Source: Schistocephalus solidus (Eukaryota > Platyhelminthes > Cestoda > Diphyllobothriidea > Diphyllobothriidae). Taken from it: a stretch of 64,000 bases of DNA. The notes below the pieces were generated by a model. That model did not search any database. It saw nothing but the letters and a program-made list of their open reading frames with translations, and was not told the DNA's origin. The stretch is taken from positions 1 to 64,000 of the forward strand of contig WEDG01005593.1 of NCBI GenBank assembly GCA_017591395.1. The letters are read 5' to 3'. Shown here piece after piece: positions 1-12,347 of the stretch; position 1 is the first letter of the stretch; every line of letters starts with the position of its first letter. The position numbers were made by a program, and so were the translations under genes.

Positions 1-3000
1 ACTTATCAGGCACTTTCCAAGCATTTTGGGAAAATGATTTAGAACGAACCTTTCCAAGTTTCTTCGGTTAGCTTTTCTACCCATCATCAAAAACTTCTAA
101 GGGATCGAGATCGGTCGCGCTTTATTTCACAACTTTTAGTCCTGTGGGGAACGGGCCCGTACCCAAATAGACGGTCTCGGATTGATCAGCAAAGCTTACC
201 AAGGTGCTCTGTTTACTAAAGGGTGCATTTTTCGTAGAAAACAAATGCTATGGCTGCAGTACTATTCTGTCTGCAGTCCTCCATAGATGACCACATTAGA
301 ACCACCGTCTTCATCGTTAACATTCCTTTGGTCAGTTGTCATCATTCCCTAGGCAAGGCTGATCCCGGACAAAGTATGCGCTGTCTAAGACATCGTCGGA
401 TCGGACTTTACATATTATTTGTTTCTTCTGTCTACTCTAATCACGGGACTTGGTGTACAACTACTCTATACAGGATTATTTGAGCGGAGACGCTCGTTTG
501 TTCGGTTTTCCCCTTTTGAATGCATGTTCGGGAATCAGGGTTATGACACTTCGGGTGGTAGCCAGATGAGAGGTGTGGAGTTACTGACCGACTGATTATA
601 TCTTCGGAGTACCATTACTCTCGGAAAAACGCAAGCTTAGTCGCATTCTGAGCGTCAAGACTTTATGACTGCGGCCCTGCTTCTCAGACCTTTTACTATG
701 GTGCCATAGTACGTCTATCGGATCGTGTGAGGCAAATTTTGGCTTGAGCAAGTGTGAACTTAAAGATCTAATCAGTAAGGCTATAGCGGTTGGTGAAACT
801 TGCGCAACCATAGGCGAACCAAAAACAGGAACTTTGTAAAAGGTAGCCTGCAGGCAAGAGGTCGTTTGCAAATGGATACATCACTGTGCAATTGTAAATT
901 ATGTGCTATTTACATTTATTCAGTAGCATAATTAAGTTAAAACGACTTATTCTTCACGAACGACTTTGGATATAAGAGCGAGAACTTATCAGGCACTTTC
1001 CAAGCATTTTTGGGAAAAATGATTTAGAACGAACCTTTCCAAGTTTCTTTGGTTAGCTTTTTCTACCCATCATCAAAAAAACTTCTAAGGGATCGAGATC
1101 GGTCGCGCTTTTATTTCACAACTTTTAGTCCTGTGGGGAACGGGCCCGTACCCAAATAGACGGTCTCGGATTGATCAGCAAAGCTTACCAAGGTGCTCTG
1201 TTTACTAAAGGGTGCATTTTTTTCGTAGAAAACAAATGCTATGGCTGCAGTACTATTCTGTCTGCAGTCCTCCATAGATGACCACATTAGAACCACCGTC
1301 TTCATCGTTAACATTCCTTTTGGTCAGTTGTCATCATTCCCTAGGCAAGGCTGATCCCGGACAAAGTATGCGCTGTCTAAGACATCGTCGGATCGGACGT
1401 TACATATTATTTGTTTCTTCTGTCTACTCTAATCACGGGACTTGGTGTACAACTACTCTATACAGGATTATTTGAGCGGAGACGCTCGTTTGTTCGGTTT
1501 TCCCTTTTTGAATGCATGTTCGGGAATCAGGGTTATGACACTTCGGGGTGGTAGCCAGATGAGAGGTGTGGGAGTTACTGACCGACTGATTATATCTTCG
1601 AGTACCATTACTCTCGGAAAAAAACGCAAGCTTAGTCGCATTCTGAGCGTCAAGACTTTATGACTGCGGCCCTGCTTCTCAGACCTTTTACTATGGTGCC
1701 ATAGTACGTCTATCGGATCGTGTGAGGCAAATTTTGGGCTTGAGCAAGTGTGAACTTAAAGATCTAATCAGTAAGGCTATAGCGGTTGGTGAAACTTGCG
1801 CAACCATAGGCGAACCAAAAACAGGAACTTTGTAAAAGGTAGCCTGCAGGCAAGAGGTCGTTTGCAAATGGATACATCACTGTGCAATTGTAAATTATGT
1901 GCTATTTACATTTATTCAGTAGCATAATTAAGTTAAAAACGACTTATTCTTCACGAACGACTTTGGATATAAGAGCGAGAACTTATCAGGCACTTTCCAA
2001 GCATTTTTGGGAAAATGATTTAGAACGAACCTTTCCAAGTTTCTTTTGGTTAGCTTTTTCTACCCATCATCAAAAAAACTTCTAAGGGATCGAGATCGGT
2101 CGCGCTTTATTTCACAACTTTTTAGTCCTGTGGGGAACGGGCCCGTACCCAAATAGACGGTCTCGGATTGATCAGCAAAGCTTACCAAGGTGCTCTGTTT
2201 ACTAAAGGGTGCATTTTTCGTAGAAAACAAATGCTATGGCTGCAGTACTATTCTGTCTGCAGTCCTCCATAGATGACCACATTAGAACCACCGTCTTCAT
2301 CGTTAACATTCCTTTGGTCAGTTGTCATCATTCCCTAGGCAAGGCTGATCCCGGACAAAGTATGCGCTGTCTAAGACATCGTCGGATCGGACGTTACATA
2401 TTATTTGTTTCTTCTGTCTACTCTAATCACGGGATTTGGTGTACAACTACTCTATACAGGATTATTTGAGCGGAGACGCTCGTTTGTTCGGTTTTCCCTT
2501 TTTGAATGCATGTTCGGGAATCAGGGTTATGACACTTCGGGGTGGTAGCCAGATGAGAGGTGTGGGAGTTACTGACCGACTGATTATATCTTCGGAGTAC
2601 CATTACTCTCGTAAAAAACGCAAGCTTAGTCGCATTCTGAGCGTCAAGACTTTATGACTGCGGCCCTGCTTCTCAGACCTTTTACTATGGTGCCATAGTA
2701 CGTCTATCGGATCGTGTGAGGCAAATTTTGGCTTGAGCAAGTGTGAACTTAAAGATCTAATCAGTAAGGCTATAGCGGTTGGTGAAACTTGCGCAACCAT
2801 AGGCGAACCAAAAACAGGAACTTTGTAAAAGGTAGCCTGCAGGCAAGAGGTCGTTTGCAAATGGATACATCACTGTGCAATTGTAAATTATGTGCTATTT
2901 ACATTTATTCAGTAGCATAATTAAGTTAAAACGACTTATTCTTCACGAACGACTTTGGATATAAGAGCGAGAACTTATCAGGCACTTTCCAAGCATTTTT

Positions 3001-6000
3001 GGGAAAAATGATTTAGAACGAACCTTTCCAAGTTTCTTTGGTTAGCTTTTCTACCCATCATCAAAAAAACTTCTAAGGGATCGAGATCGGTCGCGCTTTT
3101 ATTTCACAACTTTTAGTCCTGTGGGGAACGGGCCCGTACCCAAATAGACGGTCTCGGATTGATCAGCAAAGCTTACCAAGGTGCTCTGTTTACTAAAGGG
3201 TGCATTTTTTTCGTAGAAAACAAATGCTATGGCTGCAGTACTATTCTGTCTGCAGTCCTCCATAGATGACCACATTAGAACCACCGTCTTCATCGTTAAC
3301 ATTCCTTTGGTCAGTTGTCATCATTCCCTAGGCAAGGCTGATCCCGGACAAAGTATGCGCTGTCTAAGACATCGTCGGATCGGACGTTACATATTATTTG
3401 TTTCTTCTGTCTACTCTAATCACGGGATTTGGTGTACAACTACTCTATACAGGATTATTTGAGCGGAGACGCTCGTTTGTTCGGTTTTTCCCTTTTTTTG
3501 AATGCATGTTCGGGAATCAGGGTTATGACACTTCGGGGTGGTAGCCAGATGAGAGGTGTGGGAGTTACTGACCGACTGATTATATCTTCGGAGTACCATT
3601 ACTCTCGGAAAAAACGCAAGCTTAGTCGCATTCTGAGCGTCAAGACTTTATGACTGCGGCCCTGCTTCTCAGACCTTTTACTATGGTGCCATAGTACGTC
3701 TATCGGATCGTGTGAGGCAAATTTTGGCTTGAGCAAGTGTGAACTTAAAGATCTAATCAGTAAGGCTATAGCGGTTGGTGAAACTTGCGCAACCATAGGC
3801 GAACCAAAAACAGGAACTTTGTAAAAGGTAGCCTGCAGGCAAGAGGTCGTTTGCAAATGGATACATCACTGTGCAATTGTAAATTATGTGCTATTTACAT
3901 TTATTCAGTAGCATAATTAAGTTAAAACGACTTATTCTTCACGAACGACTTTGGATATAAGAGCGAGAACTTATCAGGCACTTTCCAAGCATTTTGGGAA
4001 AAGGATTTAGAACGAACCTTTCCAAGTTTCTTTGGTTAGCTTTTCTACCCATCATCAAAAACTTCTAAGGGATCGAGATCGGTCGCGCTTTATTTCACAA
4101 CTTTTAGTCCTGTGGGGAACGGGCCCGTACCCAAATAGACGGTCTCGGATTGATCAGCAAAGCTTACCAAGGTGCTCTGTTTACTAAAGGGTGCATTTTT
4201 CGTAGAAAACAAATGCTATGGCTGCAGTACTATTCTGTCTGCAGTCCTCCATAGATGACCACATTAGAACCGCCGTCTTCATCGTTAACATTCCTTTGGT
4301 CAGTTGTCATCATTCCCTAGGCAAGGCTGATCCCGGACAAAGTATGCGCTGTCTAAGACATCGTCGGATCGGACTTTACATATTATTTGTTTCTTCTGTC
4401 TACTCTAATCACGGGACTTGGTGTACAACTACTCTATACAGGATTATTTGAGCGGAGACGCTCGTTTGTTCGGGTTTTCCCTTTTTGAATGCATGTTCGG
4501 GAATCAGGGTTATGACACTTCGGGGTGGTAGCCAGATGAGAGGTGTGGGAGTTACTGACCGACTGATTATATCTTCGGAGTACCATTACTCTCGGAAAAA
4601 ACGCAAGCTTAGTCGCATTCTGAGCGTCAAGACTTTATGACTGCGGCCCTGCTTCTCAGACCTTTTACTATGGTGCCATAGTACGTCTATCGGATCGTGT
4701 GAGGCAAATTTTGGGCTTTGAGCAAGTGTGAACTTAAAGATCTAATCAGTAAGGCTATAGCGGTTGGTGAAACTTGCGCAACCATAGGCGAACCAAAAAC
4801 AGGAACTTTGTAAAAGGTAGCCTGCAGGCAAGAGGTCGTTTGCAAATGGATACATCACTGTGCAATTGTAAATTATGTGCTATTTACATTTATTCAGTAG
4901 CATAATTAAGTTAAAACGACTTATTCTTCACGAACGACTTTGGATATAAGAGCGAGAACTTATCAGGCACTTTCCAAGCATTTTGGGAAAATGATTTAGA
5001 ACGAACCTTTCCAAGTTTCTTTGGTTAGCTTTTCTACCCATCATCAAAAACTTCTAAGGGATCGAGATCGGTCGCGCTTTATTTCACAACTTTTAGTCCT
5101 GTGGGGAACGGGCCCGTACCCAAATAGACGGTCTCGGATTGATCAGCAAAGCTTACCAAGGTGCTCTGTTTACTAAAGGGTGCATTTTTCGTAGAAAACA
5201 AATGCTATGGCTGCAGTACTATTCTGTCTGCAGTCCTCCATAGATGACCACATTAGAACCGCCGTCTTCATCGTTAACATTCCTTTGGTCAGTTGTCATC
5301 ATTCCCTAGGCAAGGCTGATCCCGGACAAAGTATGCGCTGTCTAAGACATCGTCGGATCGGACGTTACATATTATTTGTTTCTTCTGTCTACTCTAATCA
5401 CGGGACTTGGTGTACAACTACTCTATACAGGATTATTTGAGCGGAGACGCTCGTTTGTTCGGTTTTCCCTTTTTGAATGCATGTTCGGGAATCAGGGTTA
5501 TGACACTTCGGGGTGGTAGCCAGATGAGAGGTGTGGGAGTTACTGACCGACTGATTATATCTTCGGAGTACCATTACTCTCGGAAAAAACGCAAGCTTAG
5601 TCGCATTCTGAGCGTCAAGACTTTATGACTGCGGCCCTGCTTCTCAGACCTTTTACTATGGTGCCATAGTACGTCTATCGGATCGTGTGAGGCAAATTTT
5701 TGGCTTGAGCAAGTGTGAACTTAAAGATCTAATCAGTAAAGGGCTATAGCGGTTGGTGAAACTTGCGCAACCATAGGCGAACCAAAAACAGGAACTTTGT
5801 AAAAGGTACGCCTGCAGGCCCAGGAGGTCGTTTGCAAAATGGATACATCACTGTGCAATTGTAAATTATGTGCTATTTACATTTATTCAGTAGCATAATT
5901 AAGTTAAAACGACTTATTCTTCACGAACGACTTTGGATATAAGAGCGAGAACTTATCAGGCACTTTCCAAGCATTTTTGGGGAAAAAGGATTTAGAACGA

Positions 6001-9000
6001 ACCTTTCCAAGTTTCTTTTGGTTAGCTTTTTCTACCCATCATCAAAAACTTCTAAGGGATCGAGATCGGTCGCGCTTTATTTCACAACTTTTAGTCCTGT
6101 GGGGAACGGGCCCGTACCCAAATAGACGGTCTCGGATTGATCAGCAAAGCTTACCAAGGTGCTCTGTTTACTAAAAGGGTGCATTTTTCGTAGAAAACAA
6201 ATGCTATGGCTGCAGTACTATTCTGTCTGCAGTCCTCCATAGATGACCACATTAGAACCACCGTCTTCATCGTTAACATTCCTTTGGTCAGTTGTCATCA
6301 TTCCCTAGGCAAGGCTGATCCCGACAAAAGTATGCGCTGTCTAAGACATCGTCGGATCGGACGTTACATATTATTTGTTTCTTCTGTCTACTCTAATCAC
6401 GGGACTTGGTGTACAACTACTCTATACAGGATTATTTGAGCGGGAGACGCTCGTTTGTTCGGTTTTCCTTTTGAATGCATGTTCGGGAATCAGGGTTATG
6501 ACACTTCGGGGTGGTAGCCAGATGAGAGGTGTGGGAGTTACTGACCGACTGATTATATCTTCGGAGCACCATTACTCTCGGAAAAACGCAAGCTTTAGTC
6601 GCATTCTGAGCGTCAAGACTTTATGACTGCGGCCCTGCTTTCAGACCTTTTACTATGGTGCCATAGTACGTCTATCGGATCGTGTGAGGCAAATTTTGGC
6701 TTGAGCAAGTGTGAACTTAAAGATCTAATCAGTAAAGGCTATAGCGGTTGGTGAAACTTGCGCAACCATAGGCGAACCAAAAACAGGAACTTTGTAAAAG
6801 GTAGCCTGCAGGCAAGAGGTCGTTTGCAAATGGATACATCCTGTGGGGAACGGGCCCGTACCCAAATAGACGGTCTCGGATTGATCAGCAAAAGCTTACC
6901 AAGGTGCTCTGTTTACTAAAGGGTGCATTTTTTTCGTAGAAAACAAATGCTATGGCTGCAGTACTATTCTGTCTGCAGTCCTCCATAGATGACCACATTA
7001 GAACCGCCGTCTTCATCGTTAACATTCCTTTGGTCAGTTGTCATCATTCCCTAGGCAAGGCTGATCCCGGACAAAGTATGCGCTGTCTAAGACATCGTCG
7101 GATCGGACGTTACATATTATTTGTTTCTTCTGTCTACTCTAATCACGGGACTTGGTGTACAACTACTCTATACAGGATTATTTGAGCGGAGACGCTCGTT
7201 TGTTCAGTTTTCCCTTTTTGAATGCATGTTCGGGAATCAGGGTTATGACACTTCGGGGTGGTAGCCAGATGAGAGGTGTGGGAGTTACTGACCGACTGAT
7301 TATATCTTCGGAGTACCATTACTCTCGGAAAAAACGCAAGCTTAGTCGCATTCTGAGCGTCAAGACTTTATGACTGCGGCCCTGCTTCTCAGACCTTTTA
7401 CTATGGTGCCATAGTACGTCTATCGGATCGTGTGAGGCAAATTTTGAAGCTTGAGCAAGTGTGAACTTAAAGATCTAATCAGTAAGGCTATAGCGGTTGG
7501 TGAAACTTGCGCAACCATAGGCGAACCAAAAAACAGGAACTTTGTAAAAGGTAGCCTGCAGGCAAGAGGTCGTTTGCAAATGGATACATCACTGTGCAAT
7601 TGTAAATTATGTGCTATTTACATTTATTCAGTAGCATAATTAAGTTAAAAACGACTTATTCTTCACGAACGACTTTGGATATAAGAGCGAGAACTTATCA
7701 GGCACTTTCCAAGCATTTTTGGGAAAAGGATTTAGAACGAACCTTTCCAAGTTTCTTTGGTTAGCTTTTTCTACCCATCATCAAAAAAACTTCTAAAGGG
7801 ATCGAGATCGGTCGCGCTTTATTTCACAACTTTTTAGTCCTGTGGGGAACGGGCCCGTACCCAAATAGACGGTCTCGGATTGATCAGCAAAAGCTTACCA
7901 AGGTGCTCTGTTTACTAAAGGGTGCATTTTTCGTAGAAAACAAATGCTATGGCTGCAGTACTATTCTGTCTGCAGTCCTCCATAGATGACCACATTAGAA
8001 CCGCCGTCTTCATCGTTAACATTCCTTTGGTCAGTTGTCATCATTCCCTAGGCAAGGCTGATCCCGGACAAAGTATGCGCTGTCTAAGACATCGTCGGAT
8101 CGGACGTTACATATTATTTGTTTCTTCTGTCTACTCTAATCACGGGACTTGGTGTACAACTACTCTATACAGGATTATTTGAGCGGAGACGCTCGTTTGT
8201 TCAGTTTTCCCTTTTTTAATGCATTTTCGGGAATCAGGGTTATGACACTTCGGGGTGGTAGCCAGATGAGAGGTGTGGGAGTTACTGACCGACTGATTAT
8301 ATCTTCGGAGTACCATTACTCTCGGAAAAAACGCAAGCTTAGTCGCATTCTGAGCGTCAAGACTTTATGACTGCGGCCCTGCTTCTCAGACCTTTTACTA
8401 TGGTGCCATAGTACGTCTATCGGATCGTGTGAGGCAAATTTTGGCTTGAGCAAGTGTGAACTTAAAGATCTAATCAGTAAGGCTATAGCGGTTGGTGAAA
8501 CTTGCGCAACCATAGGCGAACCAAAAACAGGAACTTTGTAAAAGGTAGCCTGCAGGCAAGAGGTCGTTTGCAAATGGATACATCACTGTGCAATTGTAAA
8601 TTATGTGCTATTTACATTTATTCAGTAGCATAATTAAGTTAAAACGACTTATTCTTCACGAACGACTTTGGATATAAGAGCGAGAACTTATCAGGCACTT
8701 TCCAAGCATTTTGGGAAAATGATTTAGAACGAACCTTTCCAAGTTTCTTTGGTTAGCTTTTCTACCCATCATCAAAAACTTCTAAGGGATCGAGATCGGT
8801 CGCGCTTTATTTCACAACTTTTAGTCCTGTGGGGAACGGGCCCGTACCCAAATAGACGGTCTCGGATTGATCAGCAAAGCTTACCAAGGTGCTCTGTTTA
8901 CTAAAGGGTGCATTTTTCGTAGAAAACAAATGCTATGGCTGCAGTACTATTCTGTCTGCAGTCCTCCATAGATGACCACATTAGAACCACCGTCTTCATC

Positions 9001-11030
9001 GTTAACATTCCTTTGGTCAGTTGTCATCATTCCCTAGGCAAGGCTGATCCCGGACAAAGTATGCGCTGTCTAAGACATCGTCGGATCGGACGTTACATAT
9101 TATTTGTTTCTTCTGTCTACTCTAATCACGGGACTTGGTGTACAACTACTCTATACAGGATTATTTGAGCGGAGACGCTCGTTTGTTCGGTTTTCCCTTT
9201 TTGAATGCATGTTCGGGAATCAGGGTTATGACACTTCGGGGTGGTAGCCAGATGAGAGGTGTGGGAGTTACTGACCGACTGATTATATCTTCGGAGCACC
9301 ATTACTCTCGGAAAAAACGCAAGCTTAGTCGCATTCTGAGCGTCAAGACTTTATGACTGCGGCCCTGCTTCTCAGACCTTTTACTATGGTGCCATAGTAC
9401 GTCTATCGGATCGTGTGAGGCAAATTTTGGCTTGAGCAAGTGTGAACTTAAAGATCTAATCAGTAAGGCTATAGCGGTTGGTGAAACTTGCGCAACCATA
9501 GGCGAACCAAAAACAGGAACTTTGTAAAAGGTAGCCTGCAGGCAAGAGGTCGTTTGCAAATGGATACATCCTGTGGGGAACGGGCCCGTACCCAAATAGA
9601 CGGTCTCGGATTGATCAGCAAAGCTTACCAAGGTGCTCTGTTTACTAAAGGGTGCATTTTTCGTAGAAAACAAATGCTATGGCTGCAGTACTATTCTGTC
9701 TGCAGTCCCTCCATAGATGACCACATTAGAAACCGCCGTCTTCATCGTTAACATTCCTTTGGTCAGTTGTCATCATTCCCTAGGCAAGGCTGATCCCGGA
9801 CAAAGTATGCGCTGTCTAAGACATCGTCGGATCGGACGTTACATATTATTTGTTTCTTCTGTCTACTCTAATCACGGGACTTGGTGTACAACTACTCTAT
9901 ACAGGATTATTTGAGCGGAGACGCTCGTTTGTTCGGTTTTCCCTTTTTGAATGCATGTTCGGGAATCAGGGTTATGACACTTCGGGGTGGTAGCCAGATG
10001 AGAGGTGTGGGAGTTACTGACCGACTGATTATATCTTCGAGTACCATTACTCTCGGAAAAACGCAAGCTTAGTCGCATTCTGAGCGTCAAGACTTTATGA
10101 CTGCGGCCCTGCTTCTCAGACCTTTTACTATGGTGCCATAGTACGTCTATCGGATCGTGTGAGGCAAATTTTGGCTTGAGCAAGTGTGAACTTAAAGATC
10201 TAATCAGTAAGGCTATAGCGGTTGGTGAAACTTGCGCAACCATAGGCGAACCAAAAACAGGAACTTTGTAAAAGGTAGCCTGCAGGCAAGAGGTCGTTTG
10301 CAAATGGATACATCACTGTGCAATTGTAAATTATGTGCTATTTACATTTATTCAGTAGCATAATTAAGTTAAAACGACTTATTCTTCACGAACGACTTTT
10401 GGATATAAGAGCGAGAACTTATCAGGCACTTTCCAAGCATTTTTGGGAAAATGATTTAGAACGAACCTTTTCCAAGTTTCTTTGGTTAGCTTTTCTACCC
10501 ATCATCAAAAACTTCTAAGGGATCGAGATCGGTCGCGCTTTATTTCACAACTTTTAGTCCTGTGGGGAACGGGCCCGTACCCAAATAGACGGTCTCGGAT
10601 TGATCAGCAAAGCTTACCAAGGTGCTCTGTTTACTAAAGGGTGCATTTTTTTCGTAGAAAAACAAATGCTATGGCTGCAGTACTATTCTGTCTGCAGTCC
10701 TCCATAGATGACCACATTAGAACCACCGTCTTCATCGTTAACATTCCTTTGGTCAGTTGTCATCATTCCCTAGGCAAGGCTGATCCCGGACAAAGTATGC
10801 GCTGTCTAAGACATCGTCGGATCGGACGTTACATATTATTTGTTTCTTCTGTCTACTCTAATCACGGGATTTGGTGTACAACTACTCTATACAGGATTAT
10901 TTGAGCGGAGACGCTCGTTTGTTCAGTTTTCCCTTTTTTAATGCATTTTCGGGAATCTGGGTTATGACACTTCGGGGTGGTAGCCAGATGAGAGGTGTGG
11001 GAGCTACTGACCGACTGATTATATCTTCTG
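1..11030. repeat. ~990-bp tandem satellite array (12 units, left end outside window)
   Basis: The same unit recurs head to tail. Using the landmark ATGGCTGCAG, copies start at 250, 1241, 2236, 3229, 4218, 5207, 6206, 6952, 7949, 8935, 9679 and 10671. Ten spacings are 986-999 bp and two are about 745 bp. The two short units share the same deletion junction (GGATACATC joined to CTGTGGGG near 6841 and 9571). Copies differ by few substitutions and by many +/-1 changes in A and T runs. Each unit carries short ORFs of 73-85 codons on both strands. I do not call them genes: the three variable sites in the 77-codon ORF all change the amino acid (T/A, R/L, T/I), and indels break frames in several copies. 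I did not recognise rRNA, snRNA, spliced-leader or tRNA sequence in the unit. The function is unknown. Confidence 0.97.
151..710. repeat. Short inverted repeats within each satellite unit (coordinates of first copy)
   Basis: Four small dyads recur in most units. They are ACGGGCCCGT at 151-160 (a perfect 10-bp palindrome), CTATGGCTGCAG at 248-259 facing CTGCAG at 271-276 and CCATAG at 281-286, GAGCG-gaga-CGCTC at 482-495 (a 5-bp stem closed by a GNRA-type loop), and ACTATGG-tg-CCATAGT at 695-710. They are directly visible in the sequence. Any role as protein-binding sites or RNA structure is inference. Confidence 0.8.
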
Positions 11031-11505
11031 AGTCGAACCGAAAACCGGAACTTTGTAAAAGGTAGCCGGCAGGCAAGTCGTTAGCAAATGATTTATCGCT
11101 GTGCATATTGTAGATTATGTGCTACTTACATTTGTTCAGTAGCACAATTAAATTAAAACAACTTATTCCTCACGGACGACTTTGAATAGGAGATGCGAGA
11201 ACTTATCAGGCGCTTTCCAAACATTTAGGACAATGATTTAGAACGAACCTGTCCAAGTTTCTTTGGTCAGCTTTTCTACCCATCAGCAAAAACTGCTAAG
11301 GGATCGAGATCGGGTCGCGCTTTATTTTACAACTTTTAGTCCTGTGGGGAAGGGGCCCGTACCCAAATAGACGGCCTCGGATCAATCAAATAAAGCCTAC
11401 CAAGGTGCTCTGTTTTACTAAAGGGAGCATTTTTCGTAGAAAACCAATGCCATGGCTGCAGTGCGATTCTGTCTGCAGTCCTCCGTAGATGACCACATTA
11501 GAACC
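11031..11505. repeat. Decayed edge copy of the satellite unit
   Basis: From about 11031 the last unit loses roughly 200 bp (the segment between TATATCTTC and CGAACC is missing). What remains differs from other copies at many positions, ending near the motif CCACATTAGAACCG at 11492-11505. A diverged terminal copy is typical of tandem arrays, where recombination homogenises the interior but not the edge. This marks the right end of the array. Confidence 0.85.
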
Positions 11506-12347
11506 GTCAAGTGAACGCTTGAACGTCACCGCCGTCAATAACAATTATAGATTACCGATTGTTCTTCGCTATCTGACTGTCTGCAAGGGTCCCCGCCTGA
11601 AGTCACAAGATAGGGTGTAAATATATTGGCTTCCGCTTGCGAACGGGAGGCGCACCCCCATGCGACTTTGCGGCCCCATTGCTACAAGCGCCTCCCGAGC
11701 GCACGAGGAGTTTTATGGATCGGCAGGATTCACCCTTAGCTCTACAGTAACTGAAGACTAAACGATATAGGTAGTCAGCACGTCAAGCATTCGAGGTTCG
11801 GAAACTTAAACAGGATTAAATGCATGCGCCCCCAAAAACGGAATGAAGGGAGATTACGATCGTTGGAAAGAGCTTGTACCGCGATGCTTAACAGGCTGTA
11901 CTTTTGAGCAGATGAGAGGGACGACATTCGACATGAAACCTCGTCTATTGGCTAGTTCCACGTGGCAGGTCATCATTATCCGCCTATCAGACGCTGGAAT
12001 ATAAAGAACCAATGTACTACTTGGCTGATGCACTACCTGAAAATCAAGCCCCATGGAGGACTTAATCTGACTGCACACACAACCAACGATGGTCGCATGA
12101 AAGCCGTGTTCCTTTTCTGAATTCCTTGGTTATCACCCATGAAATCGGACGCGTACCCAATTAATGAAACCGAACCCATGCAATCGAACATCATACCGGA
12201 GGTAAGAATGCTCGACTGAGCTCAACGAACGGGCGCCTACACGCTAAAATCTAAACTGTAAAAAGTGCATACAAGAAAATACTAGAAGCGCTGGGTTAGT
12301 AAAAAAAAAGACAAGACAAGGCGAAGGGGGAAGGGTTAGGCTCCTCT
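11506..12347. other. Unassigned sequence between satellite and CMC1-like gene
   Basis: I see no recognisable gene or repeat here. It should contain the 3' untranslated region of the minus-strand CMC1-like gene just below 12348, but I see no clear AATAAA-type signal on that strand close to the stop codon. A 74-codon minus ORF at 11854-12078 has no recognisable motif. Confidence 0.5.

Noticed and set aside
1..990. Satellite unit as an rDNA spacer, 5S, U-snRNA or spliced-leader repeat
   Set aside because: I looked for the conserved starts of 5S and U6 and for a spliced-leader-like exon with donor. None was present.
9302..10303. Longer minus ORFs (123 and 143 codons) at the satellite's right side
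   Set aside because: They arise from the ~250-bp unit deletion and homopolymer indels that happen to remove stops.
250..10904. Repeated ORFs of 73-87 codons in the satellite (for example 250-483, 2236-2469)
   Set aside because: They recur only because the unit recurs. Indels break the frames, and the few substitutions in the best-kept frame are all amino-acid-changing, so there is no sign of selection for a protein.
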